A stretch of DNA of 64,000 nucleotides from Azolla caroliniana. Taxonomy: Eukaryota > Polypodiophyta. The translations under genes and the position numbers were made by a program. The DNA is taken from contig JBHGNT010000001.1 in the NCBI GenBank assembly GCA_043228905.1, positions 9,920,001 to 9,984,000 on the forward strand, written 5' to 3'. A model generated the notes under the pieces. It saw nothing but the letters and a program-made list of their open reading frames with translations. It was not told the DNA's origin and ran no database searches. Of the stretch, positions 34,908 through 48,137 are shown in pieces. Each line of letters starts with the position of its first letter. Positions within the stretch are counted from its first letter, which is position 1.

Positions 34908-37900
34908 TATAAATATATCTGTGAACAAGAGATTAATAGATAAAGAAAAATATCCCTACAAACAAGTCTAAAATCTTAGGGAGTTTTTCCCGCAAATGAG
35001 TTCCTCCATCACATTATTGTATTATGATTTCATATTAAATATGTAATCAATCTTACATGACCCAATCTAATTGCCAACCTTTAAAACTTAATATCATAAT
35101 CGGCGGTAATTTAAATGAATTAATAAAAAGATATAGAAAGAGATAAATCCAACTCTTTCATCACTTATCTTGTACCCCACACATATCATGGCTTTAAAAT
35201 TGTCACCTAATATTATAGGTTCTATTAAAATAAGTTGCATTGCCATACCTTTCTCTAACTTTGGGGCTAAAGGTTTAGTTTATGCCAAAATTAATCCATA
35301 ACACATTATCATGCTTGGAATTGCCTTATCGAAAGAAAATGTATTTGGTATCAAATAGAGAAAACAGTTACTATGATTAAGAATATTTAATGAAGGCAAG
35401 AACAATGGCATCACAAGTAAATAAAAAAGGTACTTGCGAGTGACAAAACCTTTGGTAATCCTATTCACGATGGTTAATTGCACATGGAAAATTTTAAGTA
35501 TACATAATGATAATATGAATAAAGGTCATTATAAAGAAAATGCAAAGAAATTTGGCACAAAGAATGTGAATACTTCAGCATGAAAGGTGTGAGTGATACA
35601 TCATTTGATAATCTTTTTGATGACCAACATGTTTAATGGCTACAAGGTTTATTATGAATGGTCGAAACCCTTTCATCTAAAATGATTGCTTACCATGTTT
35701 TGCTACTTCGCTGATTACAACTTTCAAAATTTGCTTGTAACTTGTAAGGGATCGAATACTAGATATGTTCATTTGGTTATACATGTGACATATCTAAAGC
35801 CAAATCAGCTGGTTTGATGTTTTATATGTCCAAGTTACTAATGGTTTATAGTGGAAGGGCTGAGCTTCGTTGAGGGAGAAACCAAAACAAATATTTCCTT
35901 GAACATTAGTTAGGTTCAATCTTGGACATTGAACCTTGTTTGTATTGTGATTGTTGATGGTAAAAAGGTGATGTACATGAAACTAGTGTAAAAGCAATGA
36001 ATTTAGTAAAAATGTGTTTACTTACATGCTATTTCCGATTATGGGATAATAGTGACCCCATATAGGATGGCATCCCAATAAGAAGCCTCATTTTAGGTCA
36101 CTCTAATTTGGTGTAGTAGTGTCGAAGGTTTGTCCACCAAGCTTCGTTGTCTGCAAGTTATATGATACTTCCAATGATATATGGAGATTTGGTTTGGAAA
36201 TGACGACAATAATGATGCTTCATATGTGTATACACTATCTAGTTTGACTTGAAGAAATGCATACTCTTTTTATGCCCTAATAACAATGACATTCATTTCT
36301 AACAAAGTGTTGACCTTGACCCAACTCAACCCACAACTCTAAGACATCTAAAACTTGGACCAAGTTATCAATGAGTTACTTCTAAGAGTAATTATTCAAT
36401 TATATCACAAAACATATAATTTATGTTGGCTTTTGCATTTCATTCAACTATCATCAGCATTTGTGTTTTGCAGCATCACCTCAATCTCCCTTAGGAGCTA
36501 CTCATGGTTTAAGTTCCATTAATATAGCTCAATTTAATGTTTCGATAGTGTACAAAATTTCGGTGGTGATTATGTGCACATGTGCAAATGATAACTAAAA
36601 TGACGTGATTATGTTGTATTTTCACTAAAGGTAATGAAATGTATAGAAGATAATGGAGGAAATTTGTTATTGATAGAGTTCACAAATAACTATAATGGAT
36701 GCCTAGTAGTTCATGCTATTGACAATACCAACCGCAATGCATTCTAATAAACACAATTCCAATAAAGAATTCCTCCTGTGATTTAAAGTGTAGCCTAGCA
36801 TTTCTTTTCGTTTGATAGATTTCCCATTCTTTACATCATTTTGTCATAGTAAAAATCAACAATTGGTTAGCATTAGCTTTGTTTGGTGGGGTTCTTCTTC
36901 TCACCAAAACAACCATCAACTTTTGTATTGCTTATGATTTTATAATACTACTGTGTATCTTTTGTTAAAAAAAAAACAAACTATAATGGATCCCTCTCTA
37001 AGGCCTGAAGGATTATAACATATCATCTTTGTAACCTAATTTTTGCATTTGACTAAAAGCCTTGTTAAATTTTTATCAAATCCCTTCCATTACAGCCTTT
37101 CAAACCTTATGAAATGAAAATTACTTTTCGGAAACCATTGCTTAATTCCCGACAAAATGGGTGTTCCTACCACAATTCAAAGTGATTTTGATCTTCACCT
37201 TAATATCTATCAACTTGGAAGCTTTGGATTTATGCCTCACCCTATATTGATGATCTCAACTATATCCCTTGTTTCATGTCAATGAATTTACACATTTACT
37301 TCATGATGTATGTACTCCTAATGTTTCCCTAACCCTGGATCATATGAATTTCATTGTTTATTTAGGTTGGTATATGTCCATATGTGTAAGGATAAGCTTT
37401 CTATTCTTTCTAGCGCAAAGATCATAGGTGTCCTTGAGCATCACATGAATTTTTGTGAAGGTCCATGCACACTTCTTTAGTGGTAACCTTTCAAACCTAT
37501 ATGTGCGTGTGCGCGCATATGTTTCTTTGTTTCATTATTGATCATTGAAACAAATGGATCATGGGGATATGTGTAATAAATACATGGTTGATGGACGTTG
37601 GACATAATCTTGTACGTAAGATATTTAAGTTTTTATGTGTGTATGTGTGTGTGTGTATAAGTGCACATGTAAATGTGTATAAAAATGTAGGGGGTTGCGT
37701 GCATTTAGCTTAATAAATGTGGGTTCGTATAGAAGGGCTTAAGATTGGGTGGTTATGTGTTGAGTAATGCGTGTCCATGTTTTCTATGTAGATGTGTTTA
37801 TGAATGTATTTAAGTTTATATGAGTGTTGTGTTGTGTATGGCTTTTTGTTTGGCATTTGGTGCATGTATAGGCTTTATGAATTCATAACTTTTATTGAAA

Positions 37901-38344
37901 TAAAGTATTTTGGAGAACATAAAGTCCTTCATTGTCAAGGTGTTTGAATTGGTAAGAGGTAGGTTTACATATGTTTGGGCGCTAAAAGGGAAGAGGAAGC
38001 AATCTTAACGTTACATTGAATGTCCAGTCTAAGATTGGATAGAGGATTGCTGATGGGAGATGTTGGCTTCTGTATCTATTGGGAGATGATAATGAACTCT
38101 GGAGTTGGATTGCTTGGCCTAGCACAAATCGTCACTCCTCTACTAATTGTCCTTGTGTAGGCACCCCACTTTATTGTGGCGAGCTCTGCATGATAGTAAG
38201 TACTCTTTGAGTAGTATGTCAATTAAAACTTGCACACACACACAAATAAATTTGGTGATAAATCAGTAAGTAGTTTGAAATGGATTATACGGAGAATTGT
38301 GATTATAAATCTAAGATTTGCAATTTGATCTATATTTTTGTATT
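34908..38344. other. Intergenic, nothing recognised
   Basis: AT-rich DNA without long frames. Short GT-rich runs occur near 37635-37660. No transposon protein similarity was recognised. Confidence 0.5.
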
Positions 38345-38349
38345 GATTT

Positions 38350-38656
38350 TGTAAAGAAATGAGGAGGCAAGAGTGATTGTAATGTAGTGGAAGATGAATG
38401 TGTGTGTGTGTGTCAAGACAGAGTGAGAGAGAGCGAGAGAGAGAGAGAGCTCTTAAGACAGAGATAGAAAAAACTGTATATTAACCAAAATTACATCAAA
38501 GCATAAGACATCCAACAACAACTAAGTTACAAGGGGTTGGTTTAAATACCAATTGAGCTAGGGCAAGTGCCCTTTCTACCATTTATAAAACTAGCCTCGT
38601 ATATCCATGAGCTAGTGTGAAACCTATCTATGGGAAGTTGAGTTCGATTCTCAACA
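38350..38656 (-). repeat. Copia 3' LTR
   Basis: 307 bp, TG...CA ends, includes a TG/AG-rich microsatellite (about 38400-38450). Nearly identical to 52576-52880. Confidence 0.93.
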
Positions 38657-38668
38657 CGCCCCTTCGAA
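38657..38668 (-). other. Copia polypurine tract
   Basis: On the - strand directly before the 3' LTR: cgaaggggcg, a short purine-rich primer for plus-strand synthesis. Confidence 0.6.
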
Positions 38669-38933
38669 CACAACTTCCATATGTAGAAAAGTTGTTTCGG
38701 TCTTCAGAGTACTTCGATTTATGGAATCGGATTCCGGCTTTGCTTCTTATTGCGTGTTGCGTAGTCTAGCCATGCTGTGTATGCTGCGTACTCCCCGTCA
38801 AGCTCGACAATGCAGATGTTGTGAGACCAAGGTCCGATGCAAATTGCCCGAGGTTGTCGACGCCTAGAGCTTTCGTGAAAATATCAACAACCTGGAGGTG
38901 CATACTGATGTGTTGTAGGTTGATCTCTCCGGC

Positions 38934-41703
38934 CTATACACGCTCGCGGATGAAGTGGTAGTGGACCTCAATATGCTTAGTCCGCGTGTGGAATACGGGA
39001 TTCCGCGCTAGGTAGATACTGCTCATGTTGTCCCAGTATAGGTGAATCGGATCCTTGATGGGTACGCCCAGATCCTTTAGTACGCGTTTGAGCCAGACGG
39101 CTTCGCATGCAGCGACTGTTGCGCCCCTATATGCGGCTTCCGTGCTCGATAGTGCGACTGTCGGCTGCTTCTTACTACTCCAGGAGATCGCTCCGCTACA
39201 AAGAGAGAAGACAAATCCGGATGTGGATCGCCTGTCTGCTTTATATCCTGCCCAGTTCGTGTCTGTGTACCCTTCGAGTCGAATGATCGCATTTGTCTTG
39301 TACATAATGCCGTAGTCCATTGTCGTACTGACATAGTGAAGTATCCTCTTAGCGCAGTCCAAATGAAGATTTCACGGATTCTGCATAAACTGGCTAAGTA
39401 GGCCGACCGAATAACTGAGTCGGGTCGCGTAATGGTCAAATAGATCAAACTACCGATTAGTTGTTGATACTGAGTCGGCTCGCTCTCAGCGGTTCCGGAA
39501 TTGGCATCGATCTTGAGATTACGATCAAGAGGGGTAGAGACAAGCTTGTACTCGGTCATTCCGAACTTGTAGAGTAAGTTGAGAATGTAGTGCCGTTGAG
39601 AGATCATTATTCCGACTGGTGTTCGAATTACTTCAATACCTAGGAAGTAATGGAGCTCGTGTAAGTCTTTCATTTCGAATCTACCGGAAAGAAGTGATTT
39701 GAATTTCTTAATCTCGGCGAGATCCTTCCCTCTGATGACCAAGTCATCCACGTACAAGATGATGATGATCAGGCTATCTGACTCATTTCGGATGTACAGA
39801 GAGGTGTCAGATTTTGACATCCGAAATCCGACTTGGTGAAGATACTGCGTGATCTTCGAGTGCCAAGCATGCGGCACTTGTTTGAGGCCGTAGAGTGGCT
39901 TCTTGAGTTGACATACGCTGTGTAGATACTTAAGCGATTCGAATCCGGGTGGTTGTATCATGTACACCTCTTCTTCTAACTCTCCTCGGAGGAAAGCATT
40001 TTTCACATCCATTTGGTGGAGGTGCCATCCTTTCGCTGTGGCGAGTGCAATTACTGTCCGTACAGTTGTCATCTTTGCCACTGGGGCAAAGGTTTCTTCG
40101 TAATCTATGCCGTGCGTTTGCGCGTAGCCTTTCGCAACGAGCCGTGCTTTGAAGCGATTTACGGATCCATCAACATTGTATTTTACTTTGTATATCCATC
40201 TGCAGCCAATCGCTTTCTTGTTCGGGGGGAGAGGAACGAGATCCCATGTCTCGTTTTTGCATAAAGCTTCCATCTCCTCATTCATCCCGTTGACCCATTG
40301 CGGATCCTTTGCGGCTTCGGAAAGCGTTTCCGGTTCCCATACTAACGCTACTTTCATCATAAAAGCGTAGTAATACGCCATGTAGTCGTCGTAGCCGTAG
40401 CGGTTTACGTGGTTCTTTTCACGTGTGGATCGGCGTAGCTCTCGATCCATGGGGAGTATGGCTTTCTTCGCTCCATCTATGCGGACGTCGCGATCCTCGA
40501 ATTCACTATCAAGAGAATGAAGCATCTCGATCTCTTCTTGATCTTCATATTCCCACATTTTTGCCTTCCCTTTTTCCAGCTTCGGACTCAGCCGAGATGT
40601 GCTTTCATCGCTCGATGGCTCTGATGGCCCTCTCAGCCGTGTCGTAATTGGGCTATCTTCTAACATCTGTGTGAGCCGATCCTCAACTTCTATTTCTATT
40701 TCAGTGTCATCTGCGTCAAGCGGGGTTGGAGTTGAAGTATTCTCTAGTGCGTACCAGGAGGTGTATTCGTCGAAGACTACATCTCGACTTGTTCGAACCT
40801 TACAGATAGATGGGATGTAGCATTTTTACCCCTTCTGTTCGAGTGAGTATCCTATGAGGATACATTTCTTTGACTTTGGGTCAAGCTTTTGCCGCGTATC
40901 ATCGGGAATATGTACGTAGACAATAGAACCGAAAATGCGGACATCTGACAAGTACAACTTCTTTCCGAAGAACTTCTCATGCGGAGTTATATCGTGTCCT
41001 CCCGAGGTTGTGCACCTATTCATAAGATATACGGTCGTATTTGCCGCTTCTGCCCAATATGATTTCGACAGATTCTTCTCGTTCATCATGACGCGTGCTA
41101 CTTCTACTACATGGCGATTTTTACACTCTGCTACGCCGTTTTGCTGAGGCGTGTGTCGACACGAGAACTCTCGTCGGATTCCTTCTTTTTGGTGATATGC
41201 CATAAATTCATCCGAAAAATATTCTTTGGCTCCATCTGATCGAAGAAAACGTACATGCCAACCCATAGTTTTTTCGACTTTAGCCTTGAATGTTTGGAAG
41301 TGCCTGAACACTTCACTCTTTTGCTTCATTGGATAGAGCCAACTGTTCCTGGAGAAGTCGTCAATGAATATGACATAGTATCGGCATCCGCCGAATGTTG
41401 CTGTTTGGGCTGGTCCCCACACATCTGAATGCACGACATGCAGGATCCCTTTGCTCACATTCCGCTCGTTAGGGAATGGGTGACGGCGTTGCTTTCCGAA
41501 CTGACATGCTTCGCATACGCCTATAATCTCCTTTGCCATAAAGTTCGAGAGTCCGATTACGACTCCTTTCAATTGCATGTTTTGTAGTTTCTGGAGATTA
41601 ATGTGGCCGATTCTCTTGTGCCACAGTTTTAAGTCGGTTTCGACTTTCTGGCCCTTTGCGTACATCGATGGCTTTACCTCGCTCGATTCGAGGATGAACA
41701 TAC
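38934..41703 (-). pseudogene. Copia integrase, reverse transcriptase and RNase H, broken
   Basis: Continues the copia frame on the other side of the nested insertion. A GAG-pre-integrase motif (LWHKRIGHINLQ) starts near 41630, then the integrase core (VHSDVWGPAQ, HTPQQNGVAECKNR). TAA at 40826-40828 interrupts. The frame then runs through a hydrophilic linker into reverse transcriptase (KARLVAKGYAQTHGIDYEET, LYVDDLVI near 39745) down to about 39420. A one-base deletion there and TGA at 39372-39374 precede RNase H (DTNWAGYKADRRSTSG, SSKKQPTVALSSTEAAYRGA), which ends at TAG 38934-38936. Confidence 0.92.
41699..41703. repeat. Left target duplication of the nested gypsy element
   Basis: CATAC, repeated at 51173-51177. 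Removing one copy and the element restores the copia reading frame. Confidence 0.9.
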
Positions 41704-42153
41704 TGTTACACGGCCGGCAAAGGAGCTAGAAGATGTCTAGACCAAGAGTGTGAAAAGGGGAATTGTTATTTAGGAATCTGTTGTAATTATTAGTCTTAAT
41801 ATATTAATATGTGGACGGACGAACCGAATCGGTATGCCGATCCGGATCCGGACCAATCCCGAATAGGTGCCGGTTGGCACCATTTTGTACTTTGCACCGG
41901 TGACCTATATAAAGGCCCGGTTACAATGTAGTCATCAACGGAGAGTAATATAAACCTTTTGTTTAATCATTAAGTATTGTTCACCGTTCTGTGCTTATTG
42001 TATATCTTACGCATGTTAATGACGTATTACTAAGTAACCGATTAAGGTCCAATTAAGCGTTGTGTCGTAAGTTATCTCGCCGTAACACCCTTTGGTGAAG
42101 TCTCTTAAGTGGACACCCTGTGTTAGGCTGTTGTCTTGACCTAAGGTTTAACA
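41704..42153 (+). repeat. Gypsy 5' LTR
   Basis: 450 bp, TG...CA ends. A TATA-like cctatataaagg lies near 41907 (mirrored in the 3' LTR near 50926), marking the likely U3/R border. Confidence 0.93.
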
Positions 42154-42208
42154 CAGTTTTTGGCGACCACAATTCCTACACAATCACAGTGAACAACGGC
42201 GGGAATGG

Positions 42209-44080
42209 ATGACTAGGCCAACGGACGACCCGATTACGGAGAGAGCAAGTCGACTTCCTGAACGACGAAGGCGGCGAGAGGCTTTCCACCAAGCGGTAGA
42301 AGAAATCCGATCGAATTGATCATTTTCCAAAGTTATCCGGAAAGTGGTGGAGGAGTCGCTCCGTTTGCAACAAAACGCCTACCCGGACGAAGGAAGCAGC
42401 TTAAGCAGTCTCCGGGAAGCGGAATCCCTTCTCCAGGCCTTGACCGGAGGAGCAGGCAAATCCGAAACATTTTCGGCGTTGGAATCGGATTCGGAAGGGG
42501 GTTACAACGCGCACACGAACTATCGCAGTAGTAACGACACGCCGGAAGGACCGGAGGACGAGGAGTCAGATACATTACCGACACCAGAACCAGAATTGTC
42601 AGACCGGGAACCTCCGGCACCAGACGTGGAGCAACCTCCAGAGACAGAAGAGGACAAAGAAAGATCTCCGACACCACAAGTCGAGCCAACAACACCGAAG
42701 GAGGACCAACAAAGACCTCCGACTCCGACAGAGGACCATCAACGACCTCTGACGCCGACGGAAGAGCAAGAAAGACCACCGACACCGCCAGCCCGCGTAC
42801 CGACACCGGACGATGACATGTCGTTCCAGTACCCCAAGTATAGGGATGACCCGAACGTGGAGGCTTATGTTCACGCTTTTCAACAAACATGGGAGGCGAA
42901 CCATGTGTCACAACGGTTAACCGCAGCCGAAGAGGAACGATCTAAGATAGCCGAATTCGGCGTAACATTGAAAGGATCGGCCGCCAGATGGCACCAGACG
43001 CAAGACCCCAACACAATCACCACCTTTGCGGACTTGAAAGCTAAATTCTTGCACTTCTTTCAGAAGGAGGTGGACTAGAGAGAAATGGGGGACCTATTTT
43101 ATACCATCCGGCAGGACCCTGGGGAGAGCATTCCGCAGTTTGTCATCCGGTTTCAACGAATGTATAGTCAGCTTACCCGAGCACCTCCGGAGGAAGAAAC
43201 ACGGGCTATATTCTTAGCCGCGCTCCAAGAACCTCTACGTACGGTATGCACGGTCATCGATTTTCGCACAAGTACCGTCGACCAGGTCATCGACCGGGTT
43301 AGAGAAATGGAGAAAAGAAGCTCTTGGCTAACAATGGGAGCACTCCAACGAGCGTTACCAACCGATGAGGATCTTCAGTTTTGACAGGCCATTCAATGCA
43401 CAACATGCCTAAATGCCGGACACTCAACACTAGAATGTACCATGCGGTCACAATGTCTACTGTGCCATTCCAGGAACCGCACAATGGAGCAGTGCGAGTA
43501 CAATTTGTTGAATCGCCAAGCACCACCGGTTCGGCAAATCGAACCACGGAGTACCAAGGAGGAGGAAGAAGAACGTTGGAGGCGAGAAGAGCGATGCCGA
43601 CCGTCATAGGATGTCCGGTACAGGGACAACCCTGACCGGTATGAGAGATATGATCGGTACCGGAATTATAATGGACAGTATGAAAGATACAATTGGGACC
43701 AATCCCCCGGTTACAACCAACGATTGGAAGCCTATGACAGACATGATGACCAGCCCCGTCAAGAGTATCAGAACAAAAAGAAACGTTATTTCAAGAAAAG
43801 GGGTCACCTACGGGAACCGGAGAAGGGCGCCTCAAGCAGCTAACCGGATCAAAGCCCCGCCGTTACTGCAGGTCCTCCACCGGGAGCAGGAAACAACGCG
43901 GAATCCAACACCTCCCGGAAAGCATATTGCTACTATTGCCGACAAGAAGGACATTATAGTAATCAATGCCCGGCAAAGAGCGATGATAAACGACCGACGG
44001 TAAACATGGTAGTCGCCGAAGTCGCAGACCTGCAGCAGGTAACCACAAGATCGAAGGGTAAGGGTTTAGGGGTAATGTGA
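42209..44080 (+). pseudogene. Gypsy gag with three zinc knuckles, five premature stops
   Basis: Structural protein of the retrotransposon. A single frame runs from ATG 42209 to TGA 44078-44080, interrupted by TGA 42317, TAG 43076, TGA 43382, TAG 43607 and TAA 43841. After an Arg/Glu-rich start it has an acidic Pro/Thr/Glu segment with repeats like PTPTEDHQRP (about 42640-42810). Next is the retrotransposon gag core (DPNVEAYVHAFQQTW, GSAARWHQ, FYTIRQDPGESIPQFVIRFQ). Two adjacent zinc knuckles follow: C-TT-C-LNAG-H-STLE-C, then one whose His position is Arg (C-LL-C-HSRN-R-TMEQ-C). A Tyr/Arg-rich linker leads to a third, intact knuckle (C-YY-C-RQEG-H-YSNQ-C, about 43930). Confidence 0.85.
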
Positions 44081-44092
44081 TTAGACTCCGAA

Positions 44093-47000
44093 CATGCAAA
44101 ACCTTGGGAATCCAAGAGTAGGAACCATGCCCGTTCTGGCTGCGGATGGCGGATACAAGCTCAGTGCGACCAACCGGCTTGATACGAGATCTGGATGTAA
44201 CGATCGACGGCCACACATTTCGCATCTTGGCAGTAGTGCTACAACTACATGCACAAGGAGCTTACCCACTATTGTTGGGGCGGCCGTGGTTGAAAGCGGG
44301 GCACATTAAACAAAATTGGAGGAAGAATATAATCACCTTCCGGCGGGGAAAAGCAAAAGTACGGGTACCGACACAACCACGGACGGAAGGAATTGACACC
44401 CCTATATGCCGAATGCGTCAATATGCTGGACGGATTAGCAGACAAAGAGGTAGATCAATACTTGCAGGATAATCCGAAGATCATACCTCTGTTCGAAATC
44501 CGGGAGCTATGGCAAGCACAGGGGGCGCTGGAAAGAGAAATGGTCGTATCGCAACGGGTTCAAGCATCCCAACTAGAGGAGGTAAATCTAGGAACTACTG
44601 AAGAGGCAAGAGCGGTGCACATCGCCAAGAAAATGACGGCGGAGAACAAAACGGCAATGATTACACTTCTCAAAGAATTTCGGGACGTGTTTGCCTGGTC
44701 CTACGAGGATATGCGAGGGCTCGATCCTCAGCTATATCAGCATCAGATACATTTGAGCAAAGACGCCAAACCGATAGCACAACGACGGTACCGGATAAAT
44801 CCAAATTACACCGCCAAAGTCAAGGAGGAAATCGACAAGTTGCTGAGGGTTGGCTTTATCCGCCCAGTAAAGAAATCTACATGGCTAAGCCCGATAGTAG
44901 TCGTACCAAAGAAAAATGGCAAAATTAGAGTTTGTGTCGACTACCGTAAGCTTAACGCGGCGACGGTAACAGAGGCATTCCCACTCCCATTCACGGATGG
45001 AGTTTTGGACTCAGTCGCCGGCCATGAGGTATACAGTTTCTTAGACGGATTCAGCAGATACAACCAAATCCGGATGCACCCCGATGACCAGGAGAAAACG
45101 GCTTTCGTCACCGAATGGGGAGTGTTTGTTGCCTTAGTAATGATGTTCGGACTAAAAACCACGCCGACAACGTTCCAGAGGATCATCATGGAAATATTCG
45201 GAGAATTCATACCGGCATTCATGCAAGTGTTTCTGGATGACTTCACCGTCTATAGTTGGGAAGAAGATCACTTTTAGCACCTCTGATTGTGTCTAAAGAA
45301 ATGTCGGGCTTACCGGCTAAGCTTGAATCCGGCAAAGTGTGTATTTGGAGTGTCAAACGGGGCGCTATTAGGACACATTCTGAGCAAGGAAGGAATTGTC
45401 GTAGACCCGGACAAAGTAAAAGCAATCTTGGAGGCACCGGCACCAACAACGGCCAAAGCATTAAGCCGTTTCTTAGGCCAAATCCGGTGGCATAGCCGAA
45501 TGCTCCGGTATCTGGCGGACCTAGCTACACCGCTGCATGTTGCGGTACACCGAACACCGTTCCAATGGGCCGACACCGAAGACAAGGCGTACCGGGCATT
45601 CAAAGTATTATTGTCGCAAGCGCCGGTAGTGCAACCCCCGGATTGGGCTAAGGAGTTTCATGTGTTCGTGGATGCGTCCGACATTGCAATTGAAAGTGCG
45701 CTGATGCAACTTACGGAGCCAATGTGGTACTGGCCTGTATATTACGCAAGCCAAAAGTTATCCCAAGCCGAACGAAATTATTCCACCACGGAAAAGGGAA
45801 GCTTTGGGCATGATCTACAACATGACAAAATTCAGACATTATTTGTTGGGAGAGAAATTTTCCATCCACGTAGATCATTCGGCACTCCTCTATTTAGTTT
45901 CCAAAGCGTCACTAACCGGTAAGTTGGCACGGTGGACGTTATTGTTGCAGGAATTTGAGTTCGAAATATTCCACCGACCCAACATACATCACGCAGTAGT
46001 AGACTATTTGAGCTGGTTAGATTCCGGCGAGACTGGTGACGGAGTCTCGGACGAGTTTCCGGATGCTAAGCTATTTCGAGTCACCGCGGAAACGGCAATA
46101 GATGAAACGGTGGCACAAGAAGATAAGTGGCTAACGAATATGCAACAATTTCTGAGCACCGGATTGCCTCCAGAGGAGATGACCCGGGACGACAGGAAAC
46201 GCCTGGCGGTACAAAGTCGGCACTTCTGTTTAGTACAGGACATGTTATAGCACAAAGGTGCGGACGGTATATGGCGATGGGCGGTGCGCAACAACGAGAA
46301 GGATACAATACTACGAGAAGCACACTGCGGAGTTGTCGGAGGCCATTACGTCGGAGATGCTACGGCAAGGAAGATATGGCAAAGTGGCCTATGGTGGTCG
46401 ACAACATTGAAAGACGTGGTTTGGTACGCTAAAGAATGCGATCTATGTCAGCGAATGGGCCAGCCAACCGAACAAGCTAGGATGCCGCACCAGCCGGTAC
46501 TGCCGTTAGAACCATTTCAGAAATGGGGGCTGGATTTTGTGGGTCCATTCAAACCACCGGCAATGAGAACCGGCAACTGGTATGTGATCGTAGCTACGGA
46601 TTACTGCACGAAATGGGTAGAAGCCAAAGTCTTGCGCGACAACACTGCGGCGTCGACGACGAAATTCTTGTATGAATACATCTGGTGCAGGTATGGATGC
46701 CCGATCGAGCTAATAAGTGACCAAGGAGGGCACTTCCTCGGCCAAGTGGTGGAAAGCTTGACGTCGTTCTATGTCGTGGTGCATAAACGGAGCACGCCAT
46801 ACTATCCGCAAGCAAACGGGTTAGCCGAGTTGACGAATAAAATGCTACAGAATATCCTTTGGAAAATCATCAACGAAAACCGGACAGACTGGGATACGAA
46901 ATTGCACAGCGCCCTATGGGCTTACCGGACAGCTTACAAAACAAGCATCCAAACCACACCGTTCCGGCTAGCATTCGGATTGGAGGCCGTCATGCCGGTA

Positions 47001-47597
47001 GAGTTCCAGGTTCCGAGCTTACGGATTCAGATTAGGGAACGGTTAAACGAGAAGGAATCGGAGGCAATTTGGTTAGCAGCTCTGTGTGAACTAGAAGAAC
47101 ACCAACTAGCAAGTATCGTGCACCTGGAAATGGAGCAGCGGCGAAGAAAGGCGTTTGTGGATCGCCACCGAAAAGGAAATGAAAAGATGTTTGGAATCGG
47201 CAAGCCGGTACTAGTGTTCCAGACCCGGATGGGAAAGATGCCGCGGAAACTACGGTTTCGGTGGACCGGACCGTACTGGATCACACGCGAGTTCAATGGA
47301 TCCTACCAGTTAGGGACACTTGCCGGCGAGGTCCTGGCTAAGTGGGTCAACGGATTTCGACTAAAGCCATACAAGGGACCCATGACGAGGAACCCATTTG
47401 AACAAGGAAAGGTCGATGCGGAACCAGATACCAGCATATCGGAAACAACGGCAACCCAATTAGCAATCGGCAACAACGAAGCCGGTAAGGGGGACAAAGA
47501 GCCGGCACACGGGTTGGATAAGAGGATGGCAAATCGTCACGAGGTCGGCAAGATTCCTCATTCGGGTAAGGGTCCGTTAGGACCGGAGACGAATTAA
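44093..47597 (+). pseudogene. Gypsy pol: protease, reverse transcriptase, RNase H, integrase
   Basis: A protease-like segment (VTIDGHTFRILAVV, LLLGRPWLKAG) lies at about 44190-44350 in frame 1, then shifts near 44390 to frame 2. Reverse transcriptase follows: PIVVVPKKNGKIRVCVDYRK, FLDGFSRYNQIRMHPDDQEK, catalytic FLDD at about 45233-45241. It is broken by TAG 45275 and TGA 45284. RNase H (FHVFVDASDIAI) follows. An extra G in the run at 45796-45798 shifts the frame at NYSTTEK. A further TAG lies at 46248. Integrase has its HHCC zinc finger (HCGVVGGH..CDLC, from 46320), core acids D (GLDFVGPF), D (ISDQGGHF) and E (LAELTNK), and a GPY module (RWTGPYWI) near 47265, with no chromodomain visible. 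Open frame ends at TAA 47595-47597. Confidence 0.92.
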
Positions 47598-48137
47598 CCT
47601 AACAATTGATATAAAAATAAAAATAAAAATAAAAATAAAAAAAAATAAAAAAATAAAAGTAAAAAAAAATAAAAATAAAAATAAAAAAAATCAAATCAAA
47701 TCAAAGAAATCATTCAAAGGAGTGGTGGGAACGGCCATGCAAACGAGGAGTAAAGAGGCACTTCGAAAAGGTACGAGGGGGCTATGAATAGGGCATTAAA
47801 CCACCGCCACATGTCACATAATGCTATTATAGTACACGACCTGCACATGCAGAGGCTCGAAAAAGGCGCCAAGATGCAGAGAGAAAACCCCCCACGCATC
47901 GAGACCTTCTTCTTCCGCAAGCCAAGGAGCACAAACGCACACATGCGTTGAACGATCATCAAAAGAGAGCCAACACACATAAAGCTTCCTCACACAGAGC
48001 CTCCTCACACAGAGCTTCCTCATACAAAGCCCTCACCAACGTTGTCCGACCTCGACGCAGACATGGACTGCTAGACTCTCTCAGAGGCCGCCAAGAAATG
48101 GCTATGACAACATGGATTGGAGGGGTTCCTCACAATC
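47598..48137 (+). other. Gypsy spacer between pol and the 3' accessory region
   Basis: Begins with an A-rich (AAAAT)n stretch (about 47611-47706). Then come 430 bp without a convincing frame, including the triplicated block tcctcacacagagc (47986-48020). It could carry an internal promoter or splice acceptor for the downstream region, but nothing proves this. Confidence 0.5.
47611..47706 (+). repeat. A-rich (AAAAT)n tract inside the gypsy element
   Basis: Nearly pure A/T, AAAAT-based, directly after the pol stop codon. Confidence 0.9.

Noticed and set aside
38400-38450. TG/AG microsatellite as an independent repeat
   Set aside because: It is part of the copia LTR and occurs in both LTR copies.
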